Below the pieces are notes generated by a model, which saw only the letters and a list, made by a program, of their open reading frames with translations, did not search any database and was not told the origin of the DNA. Positions 41,913-51,161 of a DNA stretch of 64,000 bases are shown in pieces. The stretch is taken from contig NZ_JQJJ01000010.1 in assembly GCF_000745475.1 (NCBI RefSeq), positions 310,001-374,000 on the forward strand, read 5' to 3'. The number at the start of each line of letters is the position of its first letter. The first letter of the stretch is position 1. The DNA is from Allobosea sp. UNC402CLCol. GTDB lineage: Bacteria > Pseudomonadota > Alphaproteobacteria > Rhizobiales > Beijerinckiaceae. The position numbers and the translations under genes are program-made.

Positions 41913-42832
41913 GGGTTGGTCTCCTCGACCAGGCCGCTCGCGGCGGCGTCGCCCAGCATGGCGCCGCGATGCCCTTCGGCCCGGCGCGTCTCGCAATAAT
42001 GGCTGTCGGAGCAGACGAACATGCGCCCGCCGCGATCGTCGATGACAACCTCGTCGAGATAGCTGTCGGCGGCGCCGCAGAGGCCGCAGGGCTGCGACCA
42101 GCTCTGGATGCGGAAGGGATGGTCCTCGAAATCGAGGCTCTTCACGCTGGTATAGGGCGGCAGCGCGTAGATGCGCTTCTCGCGGCCGGCGCCGAACAAC
42201 TGGAGCGCGGGCGACATGTGCATCTTCGGGTTGTCGAATTTCGGGATGGGCGAGGGGGACATCACATAGCGTCCGTTGACCATGACCGGATAGTCATAGG
42301 TCGTCGTCACCTCGCCGAAGCGGGCAATGCTCTCGTAGAGCTTGACCTGCATCAGCCCGTATTCGGCCCAGGCGTGCATCTTGCGGGTCTCGGCCTCGCG
42401 CGGCTCGAGCTTGCGCAGCGGCTCCGGCATCGGCACCTGATAGACCATGACCTGCCCGCTCTTCAGCGGCGCCTCCGGGATGCGGTGGCGGGTCTGGATG
42501 ATCGTCGCCTCCTCCGTCGCCTCGCTGGTGCGGGCATCGGCCGTGCGCTCGAAGAACTTGCGGATCGAGACCGCGTTGGTGGTGTCGTCGGCGCCCTGGT
42601 CGATCACCTTGAGCGTGTCGGCCGGGCCGATGAGCGCGGCGGTGATCTGGATGCCGCCGGTGCCCCAGCCGCGGGCCAAGGGCATCTCGCGCGATCCGAA
42701 GGGCACCTGATAGCCGGGAACCGCGACGGCCTTGAGCAGGGCGCGACGGATCATCCGCTTGGTCTGCTCGTCGAGATAGGCGTAGTTGTAAGCCGGCTTG
42801 GTATTGTCCGCCGGCATCTGATGAACCGTCAT
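41909..42832 (-). CDS. phnJ: C-P lyase radical SAM subunit PhnJ
   Basis: 307 residues. The C-terminal cysteines are spaced Cx2Cx21Cx5C (CGLC, then C with SDSHYC), the PhnJ [4Fe-4S] signature. GWGTGGIQITAALIGPADTLK is also typical. It cleaves the carbon-phosphorus bond via a cysteinyl/glycyl radical. Start and stop overlap its neighbours (ATGA), so stoichiometry is coupled. Confidence 0.97.
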   Translation of the reverse strand: MTVHQMPADNTKPAYNYAYLDEQTKRMIRRALLKAVAVPGYQVPFGSREMPLARGWGTGGIQITAALIGPADTLKVIDQGADDTTNAVSIRKFFERTADARTSEATEEATIIQTRHRIPEAPLKSGQVMVYQVPMPEPLRKLEPREAETRKMHAWAEYGLMQVKLYESIARFGEVTTTYDYPVMVNGRYVMSPSPIPKFDNPKMHMSPALQLFGAGREKRIYALPPYTSVKSLDFEDHPFRIQSWSQPCGLCGAADSYLDEVVIDDRGGRMFVCSDSHYCETRRAEGHRGAMLGDAAASGLVEETNP

Positions 42833-43956
42833 TCCGCAGCCTCCGGCATGGTGTCCTGCTCTTTGGCGCCCCGTTCTTGGGCCAGCCGCTCCTCGCGCTC
42901 CCGGCGGATGCGGCGGATCAGTTCGAGCTCGCCCTGGAAATCGACATAATGCGGCAGCTTGAGGTGCTCGACGAAGCCGGCCGCCTCGACATTATCGGCG
43001 TGATAGAGGACGAACTCGTCCTGCTGCGCCGGGTAGTTCGTGGCCTCGCCGAAATCGCGGGATTTCAGGGCACGGTCGACCAGCGACATCGACATCGCCT
43101 TGCGCTCGCTATGGCCGAAGACGAGGCCATAGCCGCGGGTGAATTGCGGCGGCACGTCCTTCGAGCCCTGGAACTGGTTGACCATCTGGCATTCGGTCAG
43201 GGTGACCTCGCCGAGATCGACGGCGAAGCCGAGCTCCTCCGGCACGAATTCGACCGCGACCTCGCCGACGCGGACCTCGCCGACGAAGGGATGCGAGCCG
43301 CCGAAGCCGCGCTGCACGGAATAGCCGAGGCCGAGCAGGAAGCCCTCGTCGCCGCGCGCCATCGATTGCAGGCGCACGTCCCGATCGGCCGGGAAGGAAA
43401 CCGGATCGCGCGTCAGGTCGAAGGGGCGCGGATCGCCCGCCGGCGGTTCCTCCGCCTCCATCAGCCCTTCGGCGCCGAGGATGTCGGGCACGCGCGGCAT
43501 GGTCGCGTCGAGCGGGGCCGAGGCCTTGCGAGGCTCGGCCTCCCTACCTTCTTCCATTAGCGCGAAATCGAACAGCCGGTGGGTGTAGTCGTAGGTCGGG
43601 CCGAGCACCTGCCCGCCGGGCAGATCCTTGTAGGTCGCCGACACCCGGCGGCGGATCGCCATGGCGGCGGTGTCGAGGGGCTCGGAGGAGCCGAAGCGCG
43701 GCAGCGTCGTGCGATAGGCGCGCATCAGGAAAGCGGCCTCGATCACGTCGCCCTGCGACTGCTTCAGCGCGAGCGCCGCGAGATCCTTGTCGTAGAGCGA
43801 GCCCTCGTTCATCACGCGGGCGCAGGCCAGCGCCTGCTGCTCGCGGATCTGGGCGACGGTGATCTCCGGCACGGCCGGGTCGCCGCGGCGGGCCTCGGCC
43901 ACGAGGTCATGCGTGGCGAGGATGGCGGCCTCGCCGCCTTTCACGGCGACATACAT
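42829..43956 (-). CDS. phnI: C-P lyase subunit PhnI
   Basis: 375 residues. MYVAVKGGEAAILATHDLVAEARR, then QIREQQALACARVMNEGSLYDKDLAALALKQSQGDVIEAAFLMRAYRTTLPRF (in blocks) and GYGLVFGHSERKAMSMSLVDRAL are signature segments. PhnI with PhnGHL makes ribose 1-phosphonate 5-triphosphate from ATP. Gap of 22 bases to phnH; overlaps phnJ. Confidence 0.97.
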   Translation of the reverse strand: MYVAVKGGEAAILATHDLVAEARRGDPAVPEITVAQIREQQALACARVMNEGSLYDKDLAALALKQSQGDVIEAAFLMRAYRTTLPRFGSSEPLDTAAMAIRRRVSATYKDLPGGQVLGPTYDYTHRLFDFALMEEGREAEPRKASAPLDATMPRVPDILGAEGLMEAEEPPAGDPRPFDLTRDPVSFPADRDVRLQSMARGDEGFLLGLGYSVQRGFGGSHPFVGEVRVGEVAVEFVPEELGFAVDLGEVTLTECQMVNQFQGSKDVPPQFTRGYGLVFGHSERKAMSMSLVDRALKSRDFGEATNYPAQQDEFVLYHADNVEAAGFVEHLKLPHYVDFQGELELIRRIRREREERLAQERGAKEQDTMPEAAE

Positions 43957-43978
43957 TAGTAAGACTCCCGGTGGGGCA

Positions 43979-44584
43979 TCAGCGAGCCTCCTCGATCTGC
44001 GTCGAGCGCGGCAGGCCGATCATGCCTTCGCCCGAGGCGAGCACGACATCCACGCCGAGCGGGTAGAGCGCGCCGTTCTGGCGCAGCTCGTCGGTGAAGC
44101 CGGGGCGCAGGCCCTGCGGCGCGACCCTGCGCGTACCGGGAATGCCGGGGCCGGAGAGGGAGAAGCCCGCCCCGCCATCCAGGCCTGAGACCTGCACGAT
44201 CACGGTGGTCGAGCGATCCGGGAACTGGTCGTTGCCGGGGTTGAAGGCGGCAAGCTTGGGTTCGCTCGCAGCGCCGTCGATCACGGCGAAGGCGGCCCTG
44301 GCGGGATCGTCGACCAGCGCCACGCCGCAGTGGAAGCGAAGCCAGGTGGCGGCCGGGCCGTCACGCAGTGTCTCGGGCAGCCAGACCGGCGTCTCGTAGT
44401 CGGCCAGCGCCAGCAAGGCGGTCGCCGTCGCGGTGGCGAGGCCTTCCGGCGGAATGATGTCGGCCGCGACGCTTTGCAGCGTGCCGGGCTCGGAGAGCGC
44501 GGTGAGCAGGGCGCGGAAGGCGGCCTGCGACTGGAAGACCGGATCGGAGAAGCCCGGCGAGATGATGTCCTGGATCGCCATCAC
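43979..44584 (-). CDS. phnH: C-P lyase subunit PhnH
   Basis: 201 residues; FSDPVFQSQAAFRALLTALSEPG, LLALADYETPVWLP and GPGIPGTRRVAPQGL are family-typical. PhnH is a structural subunit of the core complex. The ATG overlaps the phnG stop. Confidence 0.96.
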   Translation of the reverse strand: MMAIQDIISPGFSDPVFQSQAAFRALLTALSEPGTLQSVAADIIPPEGLATATATALLALADYETPVWLPETLRDGPAATWLRFHCGVALVDDPARAAFAVIDGAASEPKLAAFNPGNDQFPDRSTTVIVQVSGLDGGAGFSLSGPGIPGTRRVAPQGLRPGFTDELRQNGALYPLGVDVVLASGEGMIGLPRSTQIEEAR

Positions 44585-45024
44585 TCGCCCCTGACCAGCG
44601 TGAAGAAATCGACCTTGGTCGCCGCCGCCTTGCGAGAGGCGAGCTCGCGGGCCGCGTCCTGCTGCGCAGCCAGCGCGGCGATGCCATCATGCAGGCCGCC
44701 TTCATACCGACCGTCTTGGGTCTCGTCCTGAAGGCGGGCATCGAGCAGGGCTGCGAGCCGCGCCTTCCGGTGGTCGCGGCCCAGCGCATAGGAAAAGCCC
44801 ATCCGGCCATTGGCGAGGCGCACGACGCAGCGGGTCACGGTGGCCTCGCCGAGGTTGAAGCGCCGTCCGGCGCCGCCGGCCCGGCCCTCCACCATCACGG
44901 TCCCGGTTTCCGGCGCCTTCAGCACCTCATGCTCCGGCAAGGCGCCGAGCAGGCCCGCGATCTCGTCGCGGGAAGCTCGCGACAGGGTCGCCATCCAATG
45001 TTGTCGAGGGGTTCTTGCATTCAT
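44581..45024 (-). CDS. phnG: C-P lyase subunit PhnG
   Basis: 147 residues: MATLSRASRDEIAGLLGALP, then VMVEGRAGGAGRRFNLGEATVTRC and GFSYALGRDHRKARLAALLDA. First gene of the C-P lyase operon. The 86 bases to divergent phnF hold a promoter and two PhnF operator-like sites. Confidence 0.95.
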   Translation of the reverse strand: MNARTPRQHWMATLSRASRDEIAGLLGALPEHEVLKAPETGTVMVEGRAGGAGRRFNLGEATVTRCVVRLANGRMGFSYALGRDHRKARLAALLDARLQDETQDGRYEGGLHDGIAALAAQQDAARELASRKAAATKVDFFTLVRGE

Positions 45025-45036
45025 CCGCCGGCTCGC

Positions 45037-45065
45037 TGGTCAGCTTCAAAGGTCTAGACTATAAT
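45037..45065 (+). promoter_or_regulatory. phnF promoter
   Basis: TGGTCA at 45037-45042 (4 of 6), 17 bases, TATAAT at 45060-45065 (perfect). Transcription start near 45072. A promoter for phnG must lie in the same gap on the other strand, but its boxes were not clear. Confidence 0.6.
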
Positions 45066-45092
45066 GCCTCTGACGATGGTGAATGTCTATAC
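45052..45092. promoter_or_regulatory. Two HutC/PhnF-type operators
   Basis: GTCTAGAC at 45052-45059 and GTCTATAC at 45085-45092, 33 bp apart (three helical turns). Both fit GTnTAnAC, the core known for HutC-subfamily GntR regulators. The first overlaps the phnF promoter, the second lies in its leader and upstream of phnG. Confidence 0.7.
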
Positions 45093-45110
45093 TTTTTGGA
45101 TGAATTTTTG

Positions 45111-45878
45111 ATGACGCAGGACGTGGTGCAAGAGACGGCGCAAGGTGCGCTGCCGGAGGGCGAGGGCGGCACGGTCTGGCGGCGCATCGCCGACGAGCTG
45201 GCGGCCGCGATCGAGCGCGAGGAGTACCGGCCGGGCGACACGCTGCCGGCTTCGGTCGCGCTGGCGGAGCGCTATGGCGTGCATCGCCACACCGTGCGGC
45301 AGGCGTTCCGCCACCTTGCGGATCTCGGGCTGGTGACGGTGTCGCGCGGGCGCGGCACGCAGGTCAGCGCGCGGCGCGTGCCCTATCCGATCGGCCGGCG
45401 CGTCAGCATGCGGACCAATTTCGGCAAGCTCGGCATCGTCGGCACGAGCCGCATGCTCTCGGCCGAGATGGTGGAGGGGGAGGCGGAGCCCTGTGCGGCG
45501 CTGGGGCTTGCGGCCGGGACGCGGCTCTGGCGGGTCCGGGGCGTGAGCCTCGGTGACGGCGTGCCGATGGGGACCGGCACGCACTGGCTCTCGGTCGCGC
45601 GCTTTCCGGATTTCGACCGGGTCTATCGCGAGGCCGCCGGCTCGATCACGGCTGCCTTCAAGGCCTATGGCATCGAGGATTATGTGCGCCTGTCGACGCG
45701 GCTCACCGCAAGGCTGGCGGATGAGGCGGAGGCTGAGCTGCTCCAGATCGCGCCGGAAGCGGCGGTGATGATCTCGACCGCCATCGACGCGCTGCCGGAC
45801 CTGACCCCGATCCATCTCGTCGCGAGTGTCTTCGCCGGCGAGCGCATGGAGATGGTGATCGAGCCGTTTCGCGAGTGA
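45111..45878 (+). CDS. phnF: Phosphonate-metabolism regulator PhnF (GntR/HutC)
   Basis: 255 residues from ATG 45111. N-terminal winged helix-turn-helix (WRRIADELAAAIEREEYRPG, ASVALAERYGVHRHTVRQAF, LVTVSRGRGTQVS), then a UTRA ligand-binding domain (GTRLWRVRGVSLGDGVPMG to the end). Represses or controls the phn genes, divergent from phnG. Confidence 0.93.
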   Translation: MTQDVVQETAQGALPEGEGGTVWRRIADELAAAIEREEYRPGDTLPASVALAERYGVHRHTVRQAFRHLADLGLVTVSRGRGTQVSARRVPYPIGRRVSMRTNFGKLGIVGTSRMLSAEMVEGEAEPCAALGLAAGTRLWRVRGVSLGDGVPMGTGTHWLSVARFPDFDRVYREAAGSITAAFKAYGIEDYVRLSTRLTARLADEAEAELLQIAPEAAVMISTAIDALPDLTPIHLVASVFAGERMEMVIEPFRE

Positions 45879-45987
45879 GCGGCCGCCTGGAGCGGCTTGC
45901 ATCCCGGCCGATGGCGCGCGATCCTCGGTCGTACCGATCACGGCACGGCCTCGAGACCATGCCGGTCGCATCTGAGGAAATGCCATC

Positions 45988-47070
45988 ATGGACATGGTCA
46001 GCCGGTCGCTGCGCGCGGCCTTCTTGCTTCTTGCCGTCTGCCTGCCCATCGCCACGGCCGCTGCTGACTACCCGGCGCCGAAACGGGGGGTTTTCGTCGC
46101 GAAGGATTTCCGCTTCAGCACGGGCGAGAGTTTGCCGGAGATCAAGCTCGGCTATGTCACGGTGGGCGACCCGTCCGGCGAGCCCGTGCTGATCCTGCAT
46201 GGCACCTATGGTTCTGCCGCCAGCATGCTGAGCCCGGCGTTTGCGGGCGAGCTGTTCGGCCCCGGCCAGGCGCTCGACGCGAGCAAATATTTCATCATCC
46301 TGCCGGATTCGCTCGGCGTGGGGCAATCGTCGAAACCATCGGACGGCCTCAGGGCCAAGTTCCCGCGCTATAACTACGAGGATCTGGTCGAGGCGCAGTA
46401 TCGGCTCGTCACGGAAGGGCTCGGCCTGCGCCATCTGCGGCTCGTGCTCGGCAATTCGATGGGCGGCATGCATGGCTGGCTCTGGGGCGTCAAATATCCC
46501 GGCTTCATGGACGCGATCGTGCCGATGGCCTCGCAGCCTACCGAGATGTCCAGCCGCAACTGGATGATGCGGCGGATGATCATCGATGCCGTTCGCAACG
46601 ACCCGGAGTGGAAAGGCGGCGACTATAGCGCGCAGCCCACGGCCTTCCGCGTCGCCAACGTCTTCTTCGGCATCGCCACCAGCGGTGGCACGCTCGCCTA
46701 CCAGCAGATGGCGCCGACCCGCGAGGCAGCCGACAAGCTCCTCGACGGGCGGCTTAAGGCGCCGTTCGATGCCGATGCCAACGACTTCTTGTATCAGTGG
46801 GATGCCTCGCGGGACTACAACCCCGCGCCCAGGCTGGGCTCGATCAAGGCAGCGGTGCTGGCGATCAATTCCGCCGATGACGAGCGCAACCCACCCGAAA
46901 CCGGCGTCATGGAGCGAGAACTCAAGCGTCTTCCGAATGCAAAGCTGCTGTTGATCCCGGCGAGCGCCGAGACGCGCGGCCATGGCACGACGGGGATGGC
47001 GAAGTTCTGGGCCAAGGATCTGGCCGCATGGCTGCCGACTGTGCCGCGCCGGCCAGCCGGAGCCGAGTGA
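45988..47070 (+). CDS. Exported alpha/beta hydrolase (MetX-like)
   Basis: 360 residues. Signal peptide (residues 1-25, ending TAAAADY). LHGTYGSAASM, SLGVGQSSKPSD, nucleophile GNSMGGMHGW (Ser near 156), Asp in NSADDERNPPE and late His in TRGHGTTG. Related to homoserine O-acetyltransferase-like hydrolases; being secreted it is probably an esterase or peptidase. It lies between phnF and the phnCDE operon; no phn link known. Confidence 0.85.
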   Translation: MDMVSRSLRAAFLLLAVCLPIATAAADYPAPKRGVFVAKDFRFSTGESLPEIKLGYVTVGDPSGEPVLILHGTYGSAASMLSPAFAGELFGPGQALDASKYFIILPDSLGVGQSSKPSDGLRAKFPRYNYEDLVEAQYRLVTEGLGLRHLRLVLGNSMGGMHGWLWGVKYPGFMDAIVPMASQPTEMSSRNWMMRRMIIDAVRNDPEWKGGDYSAQPTAFRVANVFFGIATSGGTLAYQQMAPTREAADKLLDGRLKAPFDADANDFLYQWDASRDYNPAPRLGSIKAAVLAINSADDERNPPETGVMERELKRLPNAKLLLIPASAETRGHGTTGMAKFWAKDLAAWLPTVPRRPAGAE

Positions 47071-47083
47071 GGCGACGCCTCGT

Positions 47084-47938
47084 TCACACCGCCCGCTTGC
47101 CGATGATGGCGAAGCGCAGCTTGCTCGACAGGAAGTCGATGGCGGAGACCGCGACGAGGATCAGCAGGATGAGGAAGGAGGTCTGCTGCCATTCCAGCGT
47201 GCGGATGGTCTCCGCGAGATAGAGGCCGATGCCGCCGGCGCCGACGATGCCGATGATCGTCGAGGAGCGCGTGTTCGACTCGATGAAGTAGAGCACCTGG
47301 CTCGCGATCACCGGCAGCACCTGCGGCAGCAGGCCGAAGCGGATCTCATGGCTCTTGCCGCCGCCGACCGAGGCGACGCCCTCGACCGCCTTGCGGTCGG
47401 CCGCCTCGATCGCCTCCGAGTAGAGCTTGCCGAAGGCGCCGAAATCGGCGGTCATGATGGCGAGCATGCCGGCGAAGGGGCCGAGACCCACGACATTGAT
47501 CCAGATCAGCGCCCAGATCAGCGCGTCGACGCCGCGGATCGTGTCGAGCGAGCGGCGCGCGAGGAAATGGACGATGCGGTTGGCGACGACATTGCGCGCG
47601 GCGATGAAGCCGAGCGGCAGGGCAAGGATGGCCGCCAGCACCGTGCCGAGGAAGGCGATGGCGATGGTCTCGAACAGCGCCTGAACGAAGATCAGGGCCT
47701 TCGCCCAGGAGCCGGGATCGGGCGGCAGCATCAGCACGACGAAGGAGCCGAGATTGCCGAAGCCGGCCAGCACCCGCCAGAGCGTCGTCTCCAGCGTCGT
47801 CAGCCCGTAGAGGAAGAGGCCGAGGATGAAGACGACGGTCGCGATGGTGAAGAACCGCGTCCGGGTCGATCCGCGGATGGCGGCGGCGTGGCGCTGCAGG
47901 ATGTCGCGGCGCTCGGTCGCGGAGATGGCGATGCTCAC
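47084..47938 (-). CDS. phnE: Phosphonate ABC transporter permease PhnE2
   Basis: 284 residues, GTG start at 47938 overlapping the stop of phnE1 (GTGA). Six membrane segments; EAA-like loop KLYSEAIEAADRKAVEGVASVGGGKSHEIRFGLLPQVLP (in parts). Inner-membrane subunit. Confidence 0.92.
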   Translation of the reverse strand: MSIAISATERRDILQRHAAAIRGSTRTRFFTIATVVFILGLFLYGLTTLETTLWRVLAGFGNLGSFVVLMLPPDPGSWAKALIFVQALFETIAIAFLGTVLAAILALPLGFIAARNVVANRIVHFLARRSLDTIRGVDALIWALIWINVVGLGPFAGMLAIMTADFGAFGKLYSEAIEAADRKAVEGVASVGGGKSHEIRFGLLPQVLPVIASQVLYFIESNTRSSTIIGIVGAGGIGLYLAETIRTLEWQQTSFLILLILVAVSAIDFLSSKLRFAIIGKRAV

Positions 47939-48816
47939 GAGCGGCTCTCCAGGCTGAGGAGGGCGTGGCGCAGCCGCTCCGTGCCGAGGTCGATCAGCAT
48001 CACCGCCAGGATGATCAGGAGCATGATGGCGCTGACATCGGTGTAGTAGAATTTGCGGATGGCTTCGATCAGGTCCTGGCCGATGCCGCCGGCGCCGACG
48101 AAGCCCATGATCGAGGCGCCGCGCACATTGATCTCGAAGCGCAGCAGGGCGTAGCTCGCGAAGTTGGAGAGCACCTGCGGCATCACGGCGAAGCGCACCA
48201 CCTGCCACCAGCTTCCGCCAGTCGCGGTGATGCCGTCGACGGGCTTCAGGTCGATGTTCTCGACGACCTCGGAGAAGAGCTTGCCGAGCGCGCCCATGGT
48301 GTGGATGGCGATGGCGAGCACGCCGGGCAGCGGCCCCAGCCCGAAGGCGATGACGAAGATCAGCGCGAAGACGATCTCGGGGACGGTGCGGCAGAATTCG
48401 AGATAACGGCGCACCGCGAAGCGCAGCCAGGGCGCGCGGCCGAGATTGGCGGCGGCGGCGAAGCAGAAGAGGAAGGCGCCGGCCGCGCCCAGGATGGTGC
48501 CGACATAGGCGATCAGCACGGTCTGCCAGAGCAGCCTCAGCCAGCGCGCCAGGCCCCAATACCATTCGGCGAGGTCGGAGCCGAGGCTGGCGAGGCGCAG
48601 CGTCGGCAGCGTCTGCCAGATATAGTTCGGGAAGCGGTGGATATTCTCGATGAGCGTGCCGAGCCTGACCTCGGCTCCGACAGCGGAGAGCCAGACGCAG
48701 ATCGCGAAGACGGCGATGCCGACCAGCATCTGGCGGCGCTTGCTCGCGGCGGCCTGCCGGTAGCTTTCGGCATGGGCCGTGATGGCCGGGTCGTGACGGT
48801 CGATCGCGAGGGTCAT
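47935..48816 (-). CDS. phnE: Phosphonate ABC transporter permease PhnE1
   Basis: 293 residues with about six membrane segments. EAA-like loop KLFSEVVENIDLKPVDGI. Pairs with PhnE2 to form the channel. Downstream of phnD with a repeat-filled gap. Confidence 0.92.
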   Translation of the reverse strand: MTLAIDRHDPAITAHAESYRQAAASKRRQMLVGIAVFAICVWLSAVGAEVRLGTLIENIHRFPNYIWQTLPTLRLASLGSDLAEWYWGLARWLRLLWQTVLIAYVGTILGAAGAFLFCFAAAANLGRAPWLRFAVRRYLEFCRTVPEIVFALIFVIAFGLGPLPGVLAIAIHTMGALGKLFSEVVENIDLKPVDGITATGGSWWQVVRFAVMPQVLSNFASYALLRFEINVRGASIMGFVGAGGIGQDLIEAIRKFYYTDVSAIMLLIILAVMLIDLGTERLRHALLSLESRS

Positions 48817-48839
48817 GGAGGCTGCCCGTGGAGAAGGGC

Positions 48840-48914
48840 GTCATTCTCGGGCCCGCGGCGCGCGGACCCGAGAAGCTCTTTGAAGAGATGCTCGGGGCAA
48901 GCCCGAGCATGACG
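48840..48914. repeat. Palindromic intergenic repeat, copy 3
   Basis: GTCATTCTCGGGCCCG...CCCGAGAAG and GATGCTCGGGGCAAGCCCGAGCATGACG hairpins, filling the gap between phnD and phnE1. Confidence 0.8.
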
Positions 48915-48921
48915 GGCTGAA

Positions 48922-49836
48922 TTACGACGACTTCTTCTTGCGCAGCGAGTCGACGAAGGTGATGAGCTCGATGACCGGGTCGTAGGCCTTGTTGTCGACG
49001 GCGACGAGCGGGCCCTGCTTGCCTTCATAGATCTTGTCGAAGGCGGCCTTGTCCTTGGTGGCGAGGTTGAGGACGGCGTCGCGGATCTTGGCCTTGAGGT
49101 CCTCAGGCAGGTCCGAGAGATAGGCCATCGGCGAGTTCACGATCTGCTCGGACTTGTAGATGATCCGGAAGTCCTCGGCCTTGGCCATGTTCTTGCGGGC
49201 CATGCGCAGCAGGTTCGACTCGTTCTCGTCGTTCCACCAGTTCGCGGCGACGTCGACGGTGCCCTGGCTGAGCGCGATGATCGCGTTCTCGTGGCTGCCG
49301 GTATAGACGACCTTGGAGAAGAAGGTCTCCGGGTCGATCTTCATCTTGTCGAGGACGAAGCGCGGCACGTTATTGCCCGAGGTGGAGTTCGGGTCGACGA
49401 GGCCGAGGTTCTTGCCCTTGAGGTCCTCGATCTTCTGGTAGGGCGAATCCTTCTTCACGTAGAAGACGGAGTGATAGCCCTTGGTGCCGTCGAGATTGGT
49501 CTCGATCGCGAAGGCGTCGACCTTGACGCCGGTGACACGGGCGCGGGCGAAGGAGGCCGGGCCGTACATGCCGATCTGGATGTTGCCGGCGCGCTGGCCC
49601 TCGATGATCGCGGCGTAGTCATTGGCGACGCGCAGCGTCACCTTGGTGCCGAGCTCCTTCGAGAGATAGTTCACGAAGGGGGTGTAGCGGTCGACGACGC
49701 CCGAGGCGTTCTCGGCCGGGATGATGGCGAAGACGAGCTCCGGATACTTCGCCTTCCAGTCCTGGGCGAAAGCCGGGGTGGCGGCGACGGCGAGGCCGGC
49801 GGCGGCGAGCTTCAGGGTATGGCGACGGGTCAGCAT
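48922..49836 (-). CDS. phnD: Phosphonate-binding protein PhnD
   Basis: 304 residues from ATG 49836. Signal: LTRRHTLKLAAAGLAVAATPAFA, with RR like a Tat motif. VFAIIPAENASGVVDRYTPF, YGPASFARARVTGV and GLVDPNSTSGNNVPRFVL are PhnD ligand-pocket features. Periplasmic binding component; start chosen before the signal sequence. Confidence 0.95.
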   Translation of the reverse strand: MLTRRHTLKLAAAGLAVAATPAFAQDWKAKYPELVFAIIPAENASGVVDRYTPFVNYLSKELGTKVTLRVANDYAAIIEGQRAGNIQIGMYGPASFARARVTGVKVDAFAIETNLDGTKGYHSVFYVKKDSPYQKIEDLKGKNLGLVDPNSTSGNNVPRFVLDKMKIDPETFFSKVVYTGSHENAIIALSQGTVDVAANWWNDENESNLLRMARKNMAKAEDFRIIYKSEQIVNSPMAYLSDLPEDLKAKIRDAVLNLATKDKAAFDKIYEGKQGPLVAVDNKAYDPVIELITFVDSLRKKKSS

Positions 49837-49906
49837 GCGGTCTGCTCCTTTGGGTGCGGGTCTTCGGGTTAGGCTCGTCTTCTCGCGGCTGGCGGCGGGA
49901 TGCCGC

Positions 49907-50728
49907 TCAGGCGATCTTCTGCTTGGCGCGCTTGGCCGCCTCGGAGGCGGCGATGGCGTCGAGCGCATCCAGGGCCTCGGCGCCGGCATCCTTCGCTTCG
50001 ATGCCGTAGAGCTCGGCTGCGACCTCGCGGGTCAGCGCCTGCGGCACGTCGTCGAAGACGACCTTGCCGGCGGCCATGCCGATCAGCCGGTCGCAGTATT
50101 TCGCCGCGATATCGAGGTCGTGCAGGTTGCACATCACGGTGATGCCGTGCTCGCGGTTGATGCGGAACAGCGCGTCCATCACGACCTGGGTGTTGCGCGG
50201 GTCGAGCGAGGCGATCGGCTCGTCGGCCAGGATGATGCGGGGTTCCTGGACCAGAGCGCGGGCGATGGCGACGCGCTGCTGCTGGCCGCCCGACAGGGTC
50301 TCGGCGCGCTGGGCGAGGAGATGGGCCATGTCGAGCCGCTCGAGCGCGGCGATGGCGCGGATCTTGTCGTCGGTGGAGAAGCTCTTCACCAGCGTCAGCG
50401 CGGGCGAGCGGTGGTTGAGCCGGCCGAGCAGCACGTTGGTGAGCACGTCGAGGCGGCCGACGAGGTTGAACTGCTGGAAGATCATCGCGGTGTCGCGGCG
50501 CCAGCGCCTGAGCGCGGTGCCCTTCAGCGCCGTGATGTCGCGCTCCTCGCAGATGATGCGCCCGGCGCTCGGCTCGGCGAGCCGGTTGAGCATGCGCAGC
50601 AGCGTCGATTTGCCGGCTCCGGACCGGCCGATGACGCCGACCATCTCGCCGTTGGGGATCGACAGCGAGACATTGTCGACGGCGTTCTTGTCGCCGAAGC
50701 GCTTCACCAGGCCTTCGATGCGCAACAT
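49907..50728 (-). CDS. phnC: Phosphonate ABC transporter ATPase PhnC
   Basis: 273 residues from ATG 50728. Walker [10 protein letters not shown], signature [15 protein letters not shown], Walker [13 protein letters not shown]. First gene of phnCDE1E2. No GTnTAnAC operator upstream, so regulation may differ from phnG. Confidence 0.95.
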   Translation of the reverse strand: MLRIEGLVKRFGDKNAVDNVSLSIPNGEMVGVIGRSGAGKSTLLRMLNRLAEPSAGRIICEERDITALKGTALRRWRRDTAMIFQQFNLVGRLDVLTNVLLGRLNHRSPALTLVKSFSTDDKIRAIAALERLDMAHLLAQRAETLSGGQQQRVAIARALVQEPRIILADEPIASLDPRNTQVVMDALFRINREHGITVMCNLHDLDIAAKYCDRLIGMAAGKVVFDDVPQALTREVAAELYGIEAKDAGAEALDALDAIAASEAAKRAKQKIA

Positions 50729-51161
50729 GAAAGGTTCTCGAACATGACATTTCGCACGATGGCGACACCGGGCCGGCCGGAGCCGTCGGAGCCAAGGTTC
50801 ATGCATGGGAAGAAGCGCTATCGGCCGGAGATGACAGCGGCGTGACGGCGGGCGGCCGCTGTGCGGCTCCGAACGGCCTTTCACGGGGCCGGGCGGGCCA
50901 ACATTTTCGTGAGGTCGGTAAAATGCGCTTGGACGATGGGTGACTTATCGGCAGGATGAGGATGGATGCCTGCGTGCGGCAGAGGCGCCGTATCGGCGCG
51001 TCGCGCCCCGGCAGGTATCTTGCATAGGTGCCTAAAGGCGCCGGATCGATGCGGCGGTGGCGCAAAAACATGCGTTTTTGTGCCGCTGTGGCGTGCCGGC
51101 ATCTTAGCAAGGCCTTTCGTTCCATTTAAGACCAACCGGCGGCAACGGAGCCCCCAGCCTG
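50729..51161. other. Intergenic region between phnC and the efflux operon
   Basis: About 433 bases. No gene supported; open frames are mainly antisense shadows. Divergent promoters for phnC and the efflux genes must lie here but no strong boxes were identified. Confidence 0.4.

Noticed and set aside
40948-42048. Upstream extension of the phnL frame
   Set aside because: Runs through phnK and phnJ in another frame; arginine-rich, no domain.
50729-50760. Possible Pho box (ATGTCAT half site) before phnC
   Set aside because: Only one half matches and it lies about 15 bases from the start codon, inside the expected ribosome site area.
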